From Mycobacterium sp. Z3061 (GTDB taxonomy: Bacteria; Actinomycetota; Actinomycetes; Mycobacteriales; Mycobacteriaceae), in assembly GCF_031583025.1 (NCBI RefSeq), contig NZ_CP134062.1, positions 6,173,234 through 6,237,233 on the forward strand: a stretch of 64,000 nucleotides of DNA, in the 5' to 3' direction. Shown one piece after another: positions 1 through 13,300 of the stretch. Positions within the stretch are counted from its first letter, which is position 1. Every line of letters begins with the position of its first letter. The notes below the pieces were generated by a model. That model worked only from the letters and a program-made list of their open reading frames with translations. It did not search any database and was not told the DNA's origin. The position numbers and the translations under genes were made by a program.

Positions 1-3000
1 CGGCGGCCACGGCGCCGACGGAAGCGTTGCCGGTCTCGGCGGGGTCGGTGGTGTCGGAGGCACCGGTGGTAATGGCGGCGCCGCCGGCGCAGGCGGGGCG
101 GGCGGCGCCCGTCAACTGTTCAGCCTCGACGGTGCCGCCGGCGGCGCGGGCACGGGCGGGACCGGCGGAGCCGGCGGTGCCGGCGGGGCCGGCGTATCCG
201 GCACGGACTCCCCGCCGGCAGCGGCCTTGTTGGAGGCACCGGCTTTGCCGGCGGTGCCGGTGGAGCGGGTGGCGCGGGTGGCAACAGCGGCGCCGGCGGT
301 GTGAACGGCTCCGGTGGCGTCGGTGGCGTCGGCGGCGTCGGAGGTGTGGGTGGCGCGGGCGGATCGGGCACTCTCGCGGGGTCGGCCGGTGGTAGCGGCG
401 GACAAGGTGGCACGGGCGGCAGCGCCGGCGCCGGAGGCGCGGTCGGCACCGGAGGCTCCGGAGGCGTGGCGGGCAAGGCAGGCGCAGGCGGCACCGGTGG
501 TGGCGGCGGCACGGGCGGGACCGGCACCGCGGGGTCAACGGCATCGCCGGACTCGGTGGCAGCGGCGGGAGTGGGTTCGCCGGCGGCGACGGCGGAGCCG
601 GTGGCCAGGGCGGCAGCAGTTTCGCGGGCGGGACGAACGGGTCCGGCGGGGCGGGCGGCAGCGGCGGCCGCGGCGGGGCCGGCGGTACCGGCGCAGACAA
701 CCTCACCGGCTTTGGTGGAGTCGGCGGCGACGGCGGCATGGGCGGCGGTGGCGGTAACGCCGGAACCGGCGGGCTGGCCGGAACGGGTGGTAGCGGGGGC
801 GGCGTGGGCAGCTCCGGCGACGGCGGCGACGGCGGTGCCGGTGGGGCGGGCGGCAAGGGATCCGCGGGGATCATCGCCGGACAGGACGGCTTCGCCGGCG
901 GCAAGGGCGGGTTGGGCGGTGCGGCCGGTAGCGCCGACGCCGGTGGCGCCAACGGCAGCGGCGGGGCCGGCGGCCGCGGCGGCGACGGCGGCGCAGGCCG
1001 GGCCGCCGCGGCCGGCTCCGGGTTGCAGGGCGGCGCCGGCGGTGCCGGCGGGATGGGTGGCGACGGCGGCACCGCCGGCTTCGGCAGTGGCGCGGCCGCC
1101 AGCGGCGGCGCTGCAGGTAGGGGTGGCAGCGGCGGGACCGGCGGCGCCGGCAGTGCGGGCGGTGCGCTTGCCATCAACGGTGGATCGGGCGGCGCGGGCG
1201 GCCACGGCGGCCAGGGCGGCATGAGCGGTTTGAACACCAACGGCCTCAGCTCGGTCAGCGGCGCCGGCGGTGACGGGGGCCAGGGCGGCGCTGGGGGCGC
1301 CGGCGCATCCAACACGCTGGGTCCGGCGGGCAATGGCGGCGACGGGGGTGCCGGAGGTGACGCCGGCTTGGGCGGCGTTGCCAACCTGGGCGGGCTCGTC
1401 GGTGGCGCCGGGACGGGCGGCACCGGTGGCGCGGGTGGCGCAGGTGGGAACGGCGCGAGCGTCGCACTTGACGGCTTCGGTGGCGGAAAAGGCGGCCAGG
1501 GCGGGGCGGGCGGCAGCGCAGACACCGGCGGTGTCAACGGCAGCGGCGGCACGGGTGGCCGCGGCGGCGACGGCGGGGCCGGCAAGGCGGCCCCAGCCGG
1601 CACCGGAGGCACCGGCGGCAGTGGCGGGCTCGGCGGAGAGGGCGGCAACGGAGGCAATGCGGGCACCGGTGCCGGTGCTGCGGGTGCCGGTGGAACGGCG
1701 GGCGGCGGCGGTACCGGCGGGGCCGGCGGCGCCGGCGGCAGCGGTGCTCTCAACGGCGGGGGTGGGCTGGGCGGCCACGGTGGCCAGGGCGGCCAGGGCG
1801 GAGTGGGCGGTCTCGACACGTCTGGCGTCACCAGTGCTGCCAGCGGCACCGGCGGTAACGGGGGCCAAGGCGGAGCTGGTGGCGGCGGCGGAGCGGGCAC
1901 CCTGACCACGGCGGGCAGCGGCGGTGACGGCGGCGCCGGTGGTGACGCCGGCACCGGTGGTTTGGCGAACCTCGGCGGGGTAGCCGGTATCGCCGGCACC
2001 GGTGGTACCGGCGGGTCCGGTGGCGCCGGGGGTACCGGTGCCGCCGGCAGCGGTGCCGGCCAGGGCGGCTTCGGGGGCGGTCGCGGCGGGCAGGGCGGCG
2101 CCGGTGGTAGCGCCGACATCGGTGGAGCCAACGGCAGCGGCGGCGCCGGCGGCCGCGGTGGCGATGGCGGCTCCGGCACGACAGCGGCGGCCCTGACCAG
2201 CGGCACCGGCGGCCAGGGCGGAACGGGCGGACAGGGCGGCGACGGGGAAGCGCAGGCTCCGGCCTCGGCGCCCCTGGTGCCGGAGGGGCGGCGGGGGCCG
2301 GTGGCAACGGCGGTGCCGGTGGCGCCGGTGGCAGCGGCGCATCCAACGCCGCAGGAGGCTTCGGCGGCAACGGCGGCCAGGGCGGCCAGGGCGGTGTCGG
2401 CGGCCAGCACACCGGCGGCTTCAGCAGCGTTGCCAGCGGTACCGGCGGCAACGGCGGTCAAGGTGGCGCCGGCGGAGCCGGTGGAGCCGGCACCCTGACG
2501 ACCGCCGGCGCCGGCGGCACCGGCGGGACCGGAGGCGACGCGGGTCAGGGTGGCGCGGCCAACGTCGGCGGCTTCACCGGCAGCGCGGGTGTAGGTGGCG
2601 CAGGCGGGATTGGTGGTGACGGCGGTGCCGGCACCGGCGGCACCGGGCCCGGCCAGTCCGGGTTCAACGGGGGCGACGGAGGTCTGGGCGGCAACGGCGG
2701 CAGCGCTGACCTCGGTGGCACCAATGGCGCCGGTGGGGCGGGCGGCCGCGGCGGCGACGGTGGGGCCGGCAAGGCTGCCGCCGTAGGGACCGGCGGCCAG
2801 GGCGGCAACGGGGGAAGCGGTGGCAGCGGCGGCTTCGAGGTAACGCCGGTTCCGGCAGCGGCGCAGTCGCCGCCGGCGGGGCCGCGGGAACCGGCGGAAA
2901 CGGCGGCGCGGGCGGTGCGGGTGGCAACGGCGCACTCAACGCCGCCGGCGGCTCCGGCGGCGCCGGTGGCCGCGGCGGCGACGGTGGCGTCGGCGGGTTG

Positions 3001-6000
3001 GACACCGGAGGTCTCGGCAGCGCGATCGGCGGCACCGGCGGCAACGGCGGACTCGGCGGAGCGGGCGGCACCGGCGGGGCCGGCACCTTGTCCGCCGCCG
3101 GCAGCGGTGGCAACGGGGGCGCGGGCGGCGACGCCGGCTCCGGTGGCGTGGCAAACCTCGGTGGATTTGCCGGGAAGGCAGGCGTCGGGGGCGCGGGCGG
3201 AGCCGGTGGAGCCGGCGGCACCGGTGCCGCCGGAACCGGCACAGGTCAGGCAGGCTTCGACGGTGGCCAGGGTGGTCAGGGCGGTAACGGCGGCAACGCC
3301 GATGCGGGCGGCACCAACGGCGCCGGTGGCGCCGGCGGCCGCGGCGGCGATGGTGGAGCCGGCAAGACGGGCCCTGCAGCGACTACCGCCACCGGAGGCG
3401 ACGGTGGCAGGGGCGGCGCCGGCGGTGGCGGCGGCAATGCGGGTAACGGTGCGGGTGCCTCCGCGAATGGCGGCGCGGCCGGGACGGGTGGCAGCGGCGG
3501 CGCGGGCGGAGCCGGCGGGAGCGGCGCCATCAATATCACCGGTGGGTTCGGCGGCAACGGCGGACAGGGCGGACAGGGCGGCCTCGGAGGTTTGAACACC
3601 GGCGGGTTCAGCAGCGTTTCCAGCGGTACCGGTGGCAATGGCGGGGTGGGCGGCGCCGGCGGCGCGGGCGGCACCGGCACGCTGGGCACAGCGGGCAATG
3701 GTGGAACCGGCGGGCGCGGTGGTGACGCCGGCAGCGGCGGCTTCGCCAACACCGGCGGCGTCGCCGGCAACGCGGGTGTGGCCGGCGCCGGCGGGGCCGG
3801 TGGTGTCGGCGGCAATGGCGCCGCCGCCAGCGGCCCGGGCCAGGCCGGTTACGCCGGCGGTATCGGCGGTTTTGGCGGAAACGGTGGCAACGCCGACGTG
3901 GGCGGCACCAACGGCGCCGGCGGCGCGGGCGGGCGCGGTGGCGACGGCGGGGCGGGCAGGGCCGCCGCGGCCGGTACCAGCGGCACCGGTGGTGCCGGTG
4001 GCAACGGCGGAGACGGCGGCTTCGCCGGCAATGCCGGTTCTGGTGCGGGCGCATCCGCACTCGGCGGCGCGGCCGGTGCGGGAGGCAACGGCGGGGCCGG
4101 TGGCACGGGAGGCAGCGGGTCGTCCAACGTCGCTGGCGGCGACGGCGGCGCAGGCGGTCGAGGCGGTCAGGGTGGCGTCGGTGGCGGACACCGGCGGGTT
4201 CAGCAGCGCCGCCGGTGGTGCCGGCGGCAACGGCGGCCAGGGCGGCGCGGGCGGCCTCGGCGGAGCCGGCACCGTCGGCACGGCGGGCAACGGCGGCGGT
4301 GGCGGCGCGGGCGGCGACGCGGGCGCCGGTGGGCTGGCCAACCTCGGCGGGGTCGCGGGTAATGCGGGCGTCGGCGGCACCGGTGGGGCCGGCGGTAACG
4401 GTGGCACCGGTGCCGCCGCCGGCGGCGCCGGTCAGGCCGGGTTCGACGGCGGCCAGGGCGGCCAGGGCGGTAACGGCGGACTGGCCGACGCCGGCGGCGC
4501 CAACGGTGGCGGTGGCGCGGGCGGACGCGGCGGCGACGGGGGCGCCGGCCGGGCCAACAACGCCCTCAGCAGCGGCAGCGGCGGTCAGGGCGGTGCCGGC
4601 GGCGCCGGTGGCGGCGGCGGCAACGCAGGCTCGGGAAGCGGTGCCGTCGCGATTGGCGGCGCGGGAGGCACGGGTGGCAACGGCGGCGCCGGCGGGGCGG
4701 GTGGTAGCGGCGCCGTCAACAGCAGCGGCGGCGACGGCGGCGCCGGGGGCCAGGGCGGCCAGGGCGGCATGCGCGGTCTGAACACCGGCGGCTTCAGCAG
4801 TGCCGTCAGCGGCACCGGCGGCAACGGCGGTCAGGGGGTGCCGGAGGCGCCGGTGGCGCCGGCGCGTTCAGCGGTGGCGGCACCGGCGGCACCGGCGGGG
4901 CCGGTGGTCAGGCCGGTGCCGGCGGCGTGGCCAATGCGGGCGGTGTCGCCGGCAACGCCGGCAACGGCGGTAACGGCGGTCAGGGCGGCGCCGGCGGCGG
5001 CGCCGGCGGCGCCGGAGCAGGCCAGTGGGGTCTTGCCGGCGGTCAGGGCGGCCAGGGTGGCGCCGGCGGCGGCGCAGACACCGGCGGGATCAACGGCGGC
5101 GGCGGCGCCGGCGGCCGCGGCGGCGACGGTGGAACCGGCGTCGTCGGCACCACGTCCTCCGCGGGTGGCGGCGGCGGCGAAGGCGGCGCCGGGGGCGGCG
5201 GCGGCAATGCAGGCTTCGGCATCGGCGCGTCGGGCAGCGGCGGTGTGGGCGGAGCCGGGGGCAACGGTGGGTCCGGCGGCGCCGGCGGCAATGGCGCGCT
5301 CGACCTCAACGGCGGCGACGGCGGAGCCGGCGGCCGGGGCGGCAGCGGCGGCGTCGGCGGTCTGAACACCGACTTCACCACAAGCGCCGTCAGCGGCGCC
5401 GGCGGCAACGGCGGCCTGGGCGGCGCCGGCGGCAAGGGCGGCGCGAGCAGTTCGTTCGGCGCGGCCGGAACTGGCGGAACCGGCGGCGCCGGTGGCGAGG
5501 CGGGCGCGGGCGGCTTCGCGAACGCCGGCGGGGTGAGGGCAACGACGGCGTCGGCGGCACCGGCGGTGCGGGCGGTGCCGGCGGCCGAGGAGCCGACGCG
5601 ATCTTCCCGAACCAGGCCGGCGCCAACGGAGGGCTCGGCGGAGGCGGCGGAGCGGGTGGCAACGCGGGCTTGGGCGGCACCAATGGCGCCGGCGGGGCCG
5701 GCGGCCGGGGCGGGGATGGTGGGGCCGGTCACGAGGGTGGCGGCAACGCCGGTGGCACGGGGGCTCCCGGCGGCAACGGCGGCGACGGCGGCCAGGGCGG
5801 CAACGGCGGCAACGCCGGCAACGGTGGCGGCGCAGCCGCCGGCGGCGGCGCAGCAGGGAACGGCGGCAACGGCGGAGCCGGCGGTAAAGGCGGTATCAGC
5901 ACCTTGGGCGCCACGGGTAGCCAGGGCGGTCAAGGCGGCCAGGGCGGCCAGGGCGGTACGGCCGGCGCGAACTCCTTCGGGGTGAACGGCGCCGGGGGTA

Positions 6001-6989
6001 CCGGCGGGAACGGTGGTCAGGGTGGTTCGGGCGGCGTCGGGGGCACGGCCGTTGACAGCGCAGGCGGCAACGGTGGGGTCGGCGGCAACGGCGGCGCGGC
6101 CGGCGCCGGGGGCAGTGCGGGCCTCGGTGGCACCGTCGGCAACGCCGGTGTCGGCGGCAACGGCGGCACCGGTGGGGACGGTGGCGCGGGCAGCGTCGGC
6201 GTCGGCGGCGGACTCAGCGCCGGCTTCGACGGCGGCGTCGGCGGTCAGGGCGGTGCCGGCGGCGACGCGGGTATCGGCGGAACCAACGGCAACGGCGGCG
6301 CGGGCGGCCGCGGTGGCGAGGGCGGAGCCGGGACCCAACCGCTACCCGTTGCCGCTGGTCAGGGCGGTGACGGAAGCAACGGGGGCAACGGGGGCAGTGG
6401 CGGCAACGGCGGCCTTGCAGGCTCTGGCGCCGGCGCGGCAGGGAAAGGGGGCGGGGCCGGCGACGGCGGCGACGGCGGAGCAGGCGGAGCAGGTGGTCAG
6501 GGCGGCGTAGGCGGATTTGCCTTCGGCGGCACCGGCGGCGCCGGCGGCAACGGCGGCCAGGGAGGCGTGGGCGCTCAAGCCGTCGGCAACAACGCCTCCG
6601 GTGGAGACGGCGGCAACGGCGGCGCTGGTGGCGTGGGCGGCGCCGGTGGTCTGGGCGGACTCAATTCCAACGGAGGTAGCGGCGGCCTGGGCGGCAACGG
6701 CGGAGCGGGCGGCATCGGCGGCTCGCCCACTGGCAGCGGCAACGGCGGTACAGGCGGAGACGGCGGAGACGGCGCCGACGGCGGCCACGGCGGCAACGGC
6801 TCAGGGTTCTTTGCCGCGGGCGGCACGGGTGGCAACGGCGGCAATGGCGGTAATGGCGGCGACGGCACCGGTGCGCCCGGCGGGCTGGGCGGCGACGCCG
6901 GCGATGGCGGCCTCGGCGGCAACGGCGCCGGCGGAGGCGGCAACGGTGGCACGGGTGACCCGGGCACGCCAGGGAGCCCAGGCGCCTGA
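1..6989 (+). CDS. PE_PGRS family protein, 3' part (5' end outside window, frame-broken)
   Basis: Gly/Ala-rich PGRS domain made almost entirely of GGA, GGN and GGT/S triplets; no PE domain is present because the 5' end lies outside the window. PE_PGRS proteins are secreted or cell-surface proteins of slow-growing mycobacteria, usually exported by ESX-5. The Gly-rich reading frame changes near 215, 530, 2250, 2838, 4185, 4838 and 5535, then runs open to a TGA at 6987-6989 with C-terminus GSPGA. Modules of about 198 residues recur (see the repeat entry). Intervals between module anchors that hold a frame change are not multiples of three, whereas the others are 585, 594 or 603, so the breaks look like lost bases rather than gene decay. 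No function beyond the family can be given. Confidence 0.85.
900..6340 (+). repeat. Tandem ~594-bp (198-residue) PGRS modules
   Basis: A recognisable anchor, (D/N)xGG(A/V/T)NG(S/A)GG followed by [10 protein letters not shown], has its Asn codon at 951, 1536, 2130, 2723, 3316, 3910, 4502, 5092, 5682 and 6285. Each module also carries a segment of the type [20 protein letters not shown], for example near 1225, 1815, 2410, 3000, 3595 and 4780. Spacing is 585-603 bp, mostly 590-594. This period differs from that of the neighbouring PE_PGRS gene. Confidence 0.85.
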
Positions 6990-7333
6990 CGTGTTTAACT
7001 CACCCCGCCTACGGTTGGACACCGGTCGGCCGTCATAGCGTCACGTTTGCTGACTCGTCGCACCTTAACCGTCTCGGCCTCTTGAGCGCCGTTGAGTCGG
7101 TCCCTGCGTCGCCCGCCGGCAGCATAGCCGTCATCCACCAAACGTCATTGCAGGTCATTACACGAAAATGACGTTCCAGACCCGATACCGAGCGAATTTA
7201 TCAAGATCACACTATAAGTATTGGTATTACTCAAAGCGGTGACATAAAGCCTGTGAAAACATAAGATCCGCGCAAGCGATCCCGGCGTGGGGCGGAATTG
7301 TGAACTCGTTCCCTGCTACCTGGAGCCGCTTGG
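6990..7333. other. Intergenic region between the two PE_PGRS genes
   Basis: This 344-bp stretch has no credible gene. Its part from about 7190 to 7270 is clearly richer in A and T than the surroundings and includes TATAAGTATT near 7212, which could host the promoter of the downstream PE_PGRS gene. A dyad lies at 7141-7175 (separate entry). A GGAG ribosome-binding site at 7322-7325 sits 8 nt before the ATG at 7334. I see no hairpin followed by a T tract after the first PE_PGRS stop. Confidence 0.6.
7141..7175. promoter_or_regulatory. Inverted repeat AACGTCATT-N17-AATGACGTT
   Basis: Perfect 9-bp arms at 7141-7149 and 7167-7175, with a further GTCATT at 7155-7160 between them, so three copies of the GTCATT/AATGAC hexamer lie within 32 bp. 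It is about 160-190 bp upstream of the PE_PGRS start and just upstream of the AT-rich stretch, a position suited to a regulator operator. I do not recognise the cognate regulator. Confidence 0.4.
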
Positions 7334-10300
7334 ATGTCGTTCCTCTGGGTCTCCCCCGACGCCGTGGCTGCCGCTGCCACGGATCTGTCGAGACTCGGAT
7401 CTTCGGTTGCTGACTCCAATGCAGCCGCGGCTGTTCCGACAACGCAGGTTCTTGCTGCTGCGACCGACGAGGTGTCGCTGCGCATCGCCGCGCTGTTCGG
7501 TGCGCACGGTCGCGAATATCAGGCTGTCAGCGCGCTCGTCGAGCAACTCCAAGCTCAATTCACCCAGACGCTGAGAGCCGGCGCGGGTTCGTATGTGTGG
7601 ACCGAAGTCGAGAACGCCCAGCGCGCCGTCCTCGGCGTGATCAATGCGCCCACGATGACGCTGCTCGGCCGGCCGTTGATCGGTGACGGCGCCAATGCCA
7701 CGACCCCGGGCGGTGCCGGCGGGGACGGCGGAATCCTGCTCGGCAACGGCGGCGCCGGCGCGGCAGGCGCTGTTGGACAGGCCGGCGGAGCGGGCGGATC
7801 GGCGGGCCTGTGGGGCAATGGTGGGCCGGGCGGCGCGGGCGGAGCGACCGCCAGCGGCGGGGCCGGCGGCAATGGCGGGTGGCTACTGGGCGTCGGAGGC
7901 ACCGGCGGGATGGGCGGGACCGGCGGGGGCACCGGGGGCGCAGGCGGCAACGGCGGACTGTGGTGGGGCGGCGGCGGCACCGGCGGCACCGGAGGGATCG
8001 GCGGGGGCACCGGGGGTGCCGGTGGGCGTGGCGAATGGTTCTTCGGCGCGGCCGGTGACGGTGGTGCGGGTGGCTCCGCAGGAGGAGCCGGCGGAGCCGG
8101 CGGCGACGGTGCGTTGGTCTGGGGCGGCGGGGGCGCCGGCGGCAGCGGCGGGTACGGCGGCGGCACGGGCGGAGCGGGCGGACGTGCCGCGCTGCTGTTC
8201 GGATGCGGCGGCCCCGGTGGAGCGGGTGGTATCGGCACGACTGGCGTACTCGGCGGTGACGGCGGGGCCGGTGGGGCCGGTGGGGCCGGTTGGTTGTTCA
8301 GTGGCGGCGGTGCCGGAGGGGCCGGCGGGGCGGGCGGCACCGGTATCGCCGGAACGGACGGCGGCGCACTGGGTGGGCTCGGCGGGAACGGTGGCGCCGG
8401 CGGCGCCGGCGGCGTCGGCGGTCACGGCGCGTTGTTGTTCGGTCCCGGTGGCCACGGTGGGGCGGGCGGTGCCGGTGGTGTCGGCGGGGTTGGCGGGCGC
8501 GGTGGTGATGGCGCTCTCGGCGGCATTGGCGGAACCGGCGGCACGGGTGGTACCGGGGGTCTGGCCGGAGCAGGTGGCGCCGGCGGTGCGGGTGGCTTCT
8601 TGAGCTTTGGCGGCGCAGCAGGTGGTGGAGGAGCGAACGGCACCGGCGGTGCGGGCGGAGCGGGTGGTGCGGGCGCCACCGGATTCGACGCCGCAGTTGG
8701 TTCCGGCGCTGTCGGGGTTCCGGTTTCGCCGGTGGCGCGGGCGGGGCCGGCGGCGCGGGCGGCGGTAGTGGCGCTTTGCAGGGAGCCGGTGGTGCCGGTG
8801 GCCAGGGCGGAGTCGGCGGCGCGGGCGGCTCGGGCGGCTCGGGTTCGTCGGGTGGTGTCAATAGCGCCGGGGTGGCCGGTGGCCAGGGTGGAACCGGAGG
8901 ATCCGGCGGAGCCGCGGGACTCGGTGGAGCCGGGTCGGTCGCGGGGGCTGCGGGCCTCGCCGGCGACGGGGGCGTGGGCGGTAGGGGCGGATCCGGCGGA
9001 TCCGGCGGGGCCGGGCTGGACGCCGTCGCGGCCGGCGCTCAGGGCGGTCAGGGTGCGGCCGGCGGGGCCGGAGGTCAGGGCGGTACGGGCGGTGCCGCGG
9101 GTACCGGGGTTGGTGGGCATCAGGGCGCAGGTGGGGTCGGTGGTCAGGGTGGCCGCGGCGGTGTCGGAGGCGCGGGGGCCGACGGTGCGGACGGCAGCGA
9201 TCCTCTGGCGGCCGCTCAGGCCGGCGGTCAAGGCGGGACCGGAGGCACCGGCGGCGCCGCAGGAGCCGGTGGGACGGGATCCACCAGTGGAGCGACGGGT
9301 ACGGCCGGGGACGGTGGGTCCGGAGGTGCGGGAGGCAACGGCGGCAAAGGTTCTGACAACGCCAATATCGCCGCGGCCGGCGCGCAGGGTGGCCAGGGCG
9401 GAGCCGGCGGCGCCGGCGGCGTGGGAGGCACCGGTGGCGCCGCGGGTGCCGGGACGGGCGGACAACAAGGCGCAGGCGGTGCCGGGGGCGACGGCGGGGT
9501 CGGTGGCGTTGGCGGCCAGGGCGGTACCGGTGTGCAGGGCACCGATCCCCTGGTGGCGGCTCAGGCTGGCGGGCAAGGCGGAACCGGCGGCACCGGCCGG
9601 GGCGGCGGGGGCGGGCGGTTCCGGTTCGGCGAAGGGCGCGTCGGGAGTCGCGGGTGATGGCGGCGCCGGTGGGGTGGGTGGCACCGGCGGTACCGGCAGC
9701 GACAACAACACGATCGTCGCGGCCGGTGCCCAAGGCGGGCAGGGCGGCACTGGCGGTGCCGGCGGCCAGGGCGGCGTGGAGGCGCTGCCGGGTCCGGCGG
9801 CGGCGGTCAGCAGGGTGCTGGGGGTAGAGGCGGGCTCGGTGGGGCCGGCGGAACCGGAGGCCTCGGTGGCACCGGAGCTACCGGCACCGACCCGCTGGGC
9901 GCCGCACAGGCGGGCGGGCAGGGCGGCACCGGCGGGACCGGTGGCGCGGCAGGGCTGGGCGGTACGGGATCGAGCACGGGTGCGACCGGCACCGCGGGCA
10001 ACGGCGGCTCCGGTGGTGTAGGCGGGACCGGCGGTAAAGGCGCAGACAGCTCGGCAGTCGCGGCCGTCGGTCAGCAGGGCGCTCAGGGTGGAACCGGCGG
10101 CGACGGCGGGCGTGGTGGTGTCGGCGGAGCGGCTGGTTCCGGCGGCGGCGGCCAGCAGGGCGCGGGCGGTAAGGGCGGTGTCGGTGGGGTCGGTGGCCGG
10201 GGCGGTGTCGGTGGTGTCGGTGTCGACAACAGCGCCAATCCCGGGGTTGCGGGCGGCACCGGCGGTGCTGGCGGCGTCGGTGGCACCGGCGGTGCGGCCG

Positions 10301-13300
10301 GTGTGGGCGGGTCAGGGTCGAGTACCGGCGCGGCCGGCACGGCCGGGGATGGCGGGGTTGGCGGTCTCGGCGGTGGTGGCGGCAGGGGCGGTGCCGGAAG
10401 CACCGGGTTGGCCGGTGGCGGCGCTGGTGGTCAGGGTGCTGCTGGTGGTGACGGCGGGCACGGGGGTGCCGGCGGGGCGGCTGGGTCTGGTGGCGGCGGC
10501 CAGCAGGGCGCGGGTGGTAAGGGCGGTGTCGGAGGGGTCGGTGGTGTCGGGGGCCTCGGCGGTACCGGTACCGACAACAGCGCCAACCCGGGAGTGGCCG
10601 GCGGCGCCGGCGGCACGGGTGGTGCGGGCGGTATCGGTGGTGCCGCTGGTGTCGGCGGGTCCGGATCGAGCACCGGTGCCTCGGGCAGCGCCGGTGACGG
10701 CGGGACCGGCGGCACCGGCGCGGGGGTAGGGGCGGTGCCGGGAGCACCGGGCTGGCCGGCGGCGTCGCTGGTGGTCAGGGTGCCGCTGGCGGTCAGGGCG
10801 GCCAAGGCGGCGCCGGCGGCGCGGCTGGCTCCGGCGCGGCGGGCGGCGCTGGGGGTCGGGCGGTGTCGGCGGCGTTGGTGGCGTAGGCGGCGGTGGTGGC
10901 GTCGGTACCGATAACGCGCCAACCCCGGCGTGGCCGGCGGTGCGGGTGGCACCGGCGGTGTCGGGTGGGTGGTGCGGCCGGCCTCGGGGCTCCGGCTCGA
11001 CTGTCGGCGCGTCGGGCACCGCTGGTGATGGCGGGGTCGGCGGCGGCGGCGGTGTTGGCGGCAAGGGCGGCGTCGGGAGCACCGGGCTCGCCGGCGGCGG
11101 CGCTGGTGGTCAGGGTGCCGCTGGTGGCCAGGGCGGCCAGGGTGGTGCCGGCGGCGCGGCTGGTTCCGGCGGCGGCGGTGCAAGGCGCTGGGGGTCAGGG
11201 CGGTGTCGGTGGGGTCGGCGGAACCGGTGGCCATGGCGGAACCGGCGTCGATAACAGGCCAACCCGGGCGTGGCCGGTGGCGCGGGTGGCACCGGCGGTG
11301 CCGGCGGCACCGGCGCGCGCGGCGGCCTGGCGGCTCGGGGTCGGCACGGGAGGCGGGCACGGCCGGTGACGGCGGCGTCGGCGGCGTCGGCGGGACCGGC
11401 GGTCGCGGTGGTGCCGGAACCACTGGGACCAGCGGCGGCGGTATTGGTGGCCAGGGCGCAGCGGGTGGCGACGGCGGCCAAGGCGGTGCCGGCGGCGCAG
11501 CTGGATCCGGCGGAGGCGGGCAGCAAGGCGCTGGCGGTCAGGGCGGTATCGGTGGGGTCGGCGGCATCGGCGGCGGCGGTGGTGTCGGCACCGATAACAG
11601 CGCCAACCCCGGTGTCGCAGGCGGTTCGGGTGGCGTCGGTGGTGTCGGGGGCACCGGCGGTGCGGCCGGCCTGGGCGGCTCTGGATCGAGCAGCGGAGCC
11701 TCCGGCACCGCGGGTGACGGCGGCCTTGGCGGTATCGGCGGGGTTGGTGGCCACGGCGGTGTCGGCAGCACCGGCACCAGCGGCGGCGGCACCGGTGGGC
11801 AGGGCGCCGCGGGCGGTGACGGCGGCCAAGGCGGGGCCGGCGGCGCGGCCGGGGCCAGCAACGGCGGCACCGCTGGAATCCAGGGCGCGGGCGGTCAGGG
11901 CGGCATCGGTGGGGTCGGCGGCGTCGGCGGACACGGCGGTGCCGGCACCGACAACAACACCAACCCCGGCATCGCGGGCGGTGCGGGTGGCGTCGGTGGT
12001 GTCGGCGGCACGGGTGGTGCGGCCGGCCTCGGCGGTTCCGGATCAACCACCGGCGCCTCCGGCACCGCCGGTGACGGCGGTCTCGGCGGTGCTGGCGGGA
12101 TCGGCGGCCAGGGCGGTGCTGGCAGCATCGGCGCGACAGGTGGTGGCACCGGTGGGCAGGGCGCGGCCGGTGGGGACGGCGGACAGGGCGGTGCCGGCGG
12201 CGCGGCCGGGGCCAGCAACGGTGGTACTGCCGGCACCCAGGCGCGGGCGGTCAGGGCGGCATCGGCGGGGTCGGCGGCCAAGGCGGCCACGGCGGTGCCG
12301 GCACCGACAACAGCGCCAACCCCGGTGTGGCCGGCGGCGCGGGTGGGGTTGGCGGTGTCGGCGGCACCGGTGGTGCGGCGGGTCTCGGCGGCTCCGGATC
12401 AAGCACCGGCGCCTCTGGCACCGCGGGTGATGGCGGTCTAGGCGGCGTCGGCGGGACCGGCGGCCACGGCGGACAAGGCAGCACCGGCACCACCGGTGGC
12501 GGGACCGGCGGGCAGGGGGCGGCCGGTGGAGATGGCGGACAGGGCGGTGCCGGCGGCGCGGCCGGGGCCACCAACGGCGGCACCGCCGGCACCCAGGGCG
12601 CCGGCGGTCACGGCGGCATAGGCGGGTCGGCGGCCAAGGCGGCCACGGCGGTACCGGCACCGACAACAGCACCAACCCCGGCGTGGCCGGCGGTGCGGGT
12701 GGGGTTGGTGGTGTCGGCGGCACCGGCGGTGCGGCCGGCCTCGGCGGTTCCGGATCAAGCACCGGCGCGTCCGGCGCGGCCGGTGATGGCGGGGTCGGTG
12801 GTGTCGGCGGGAGCGGCGGTCGCGGCGGCGCCGGAACCACTGGAACCAGCGGCGGCGGTGTTGGTGGCCAAGGCGCAGCGGGTGGCGACGGCGGCCAGGG
12901 TGGTGCCGGCGGGGCGGCTGGATCCGGCGGCGGCGGGCGGCAAGGAGCTGGCGGTCAGGGCGGTATCGGCGGCGTCGGCGGCATCGGCGGCGGCGGTGGT
13001 GTCGGCACCGACAACAGCGCCAACCCCGGTGTCGCGGGCGGTGCGGGTGGCGTCGGTGGTGTCGGCGGCACGGGCCGGCCTCGGCGGCTCCGGATCGAGC
13101 ACCGGAGCCTCCGGCACCGCGGGTGACGGCGGTCTTGGTGGCACCGGCGGGGTTGGTGGCCACGGCGGTGCCGGCAGCACCGGCACCAGCGGCGGCGGCA
13201 CCGGCGGCAAGGTGCGGCCGGTGGCGACGGCGGCCAGGGCGGTGCTGGGGGCGCGGCAGGTGCCAGCAACGGCGGCACCGCCGGCACCCAGGGCGCGGGC

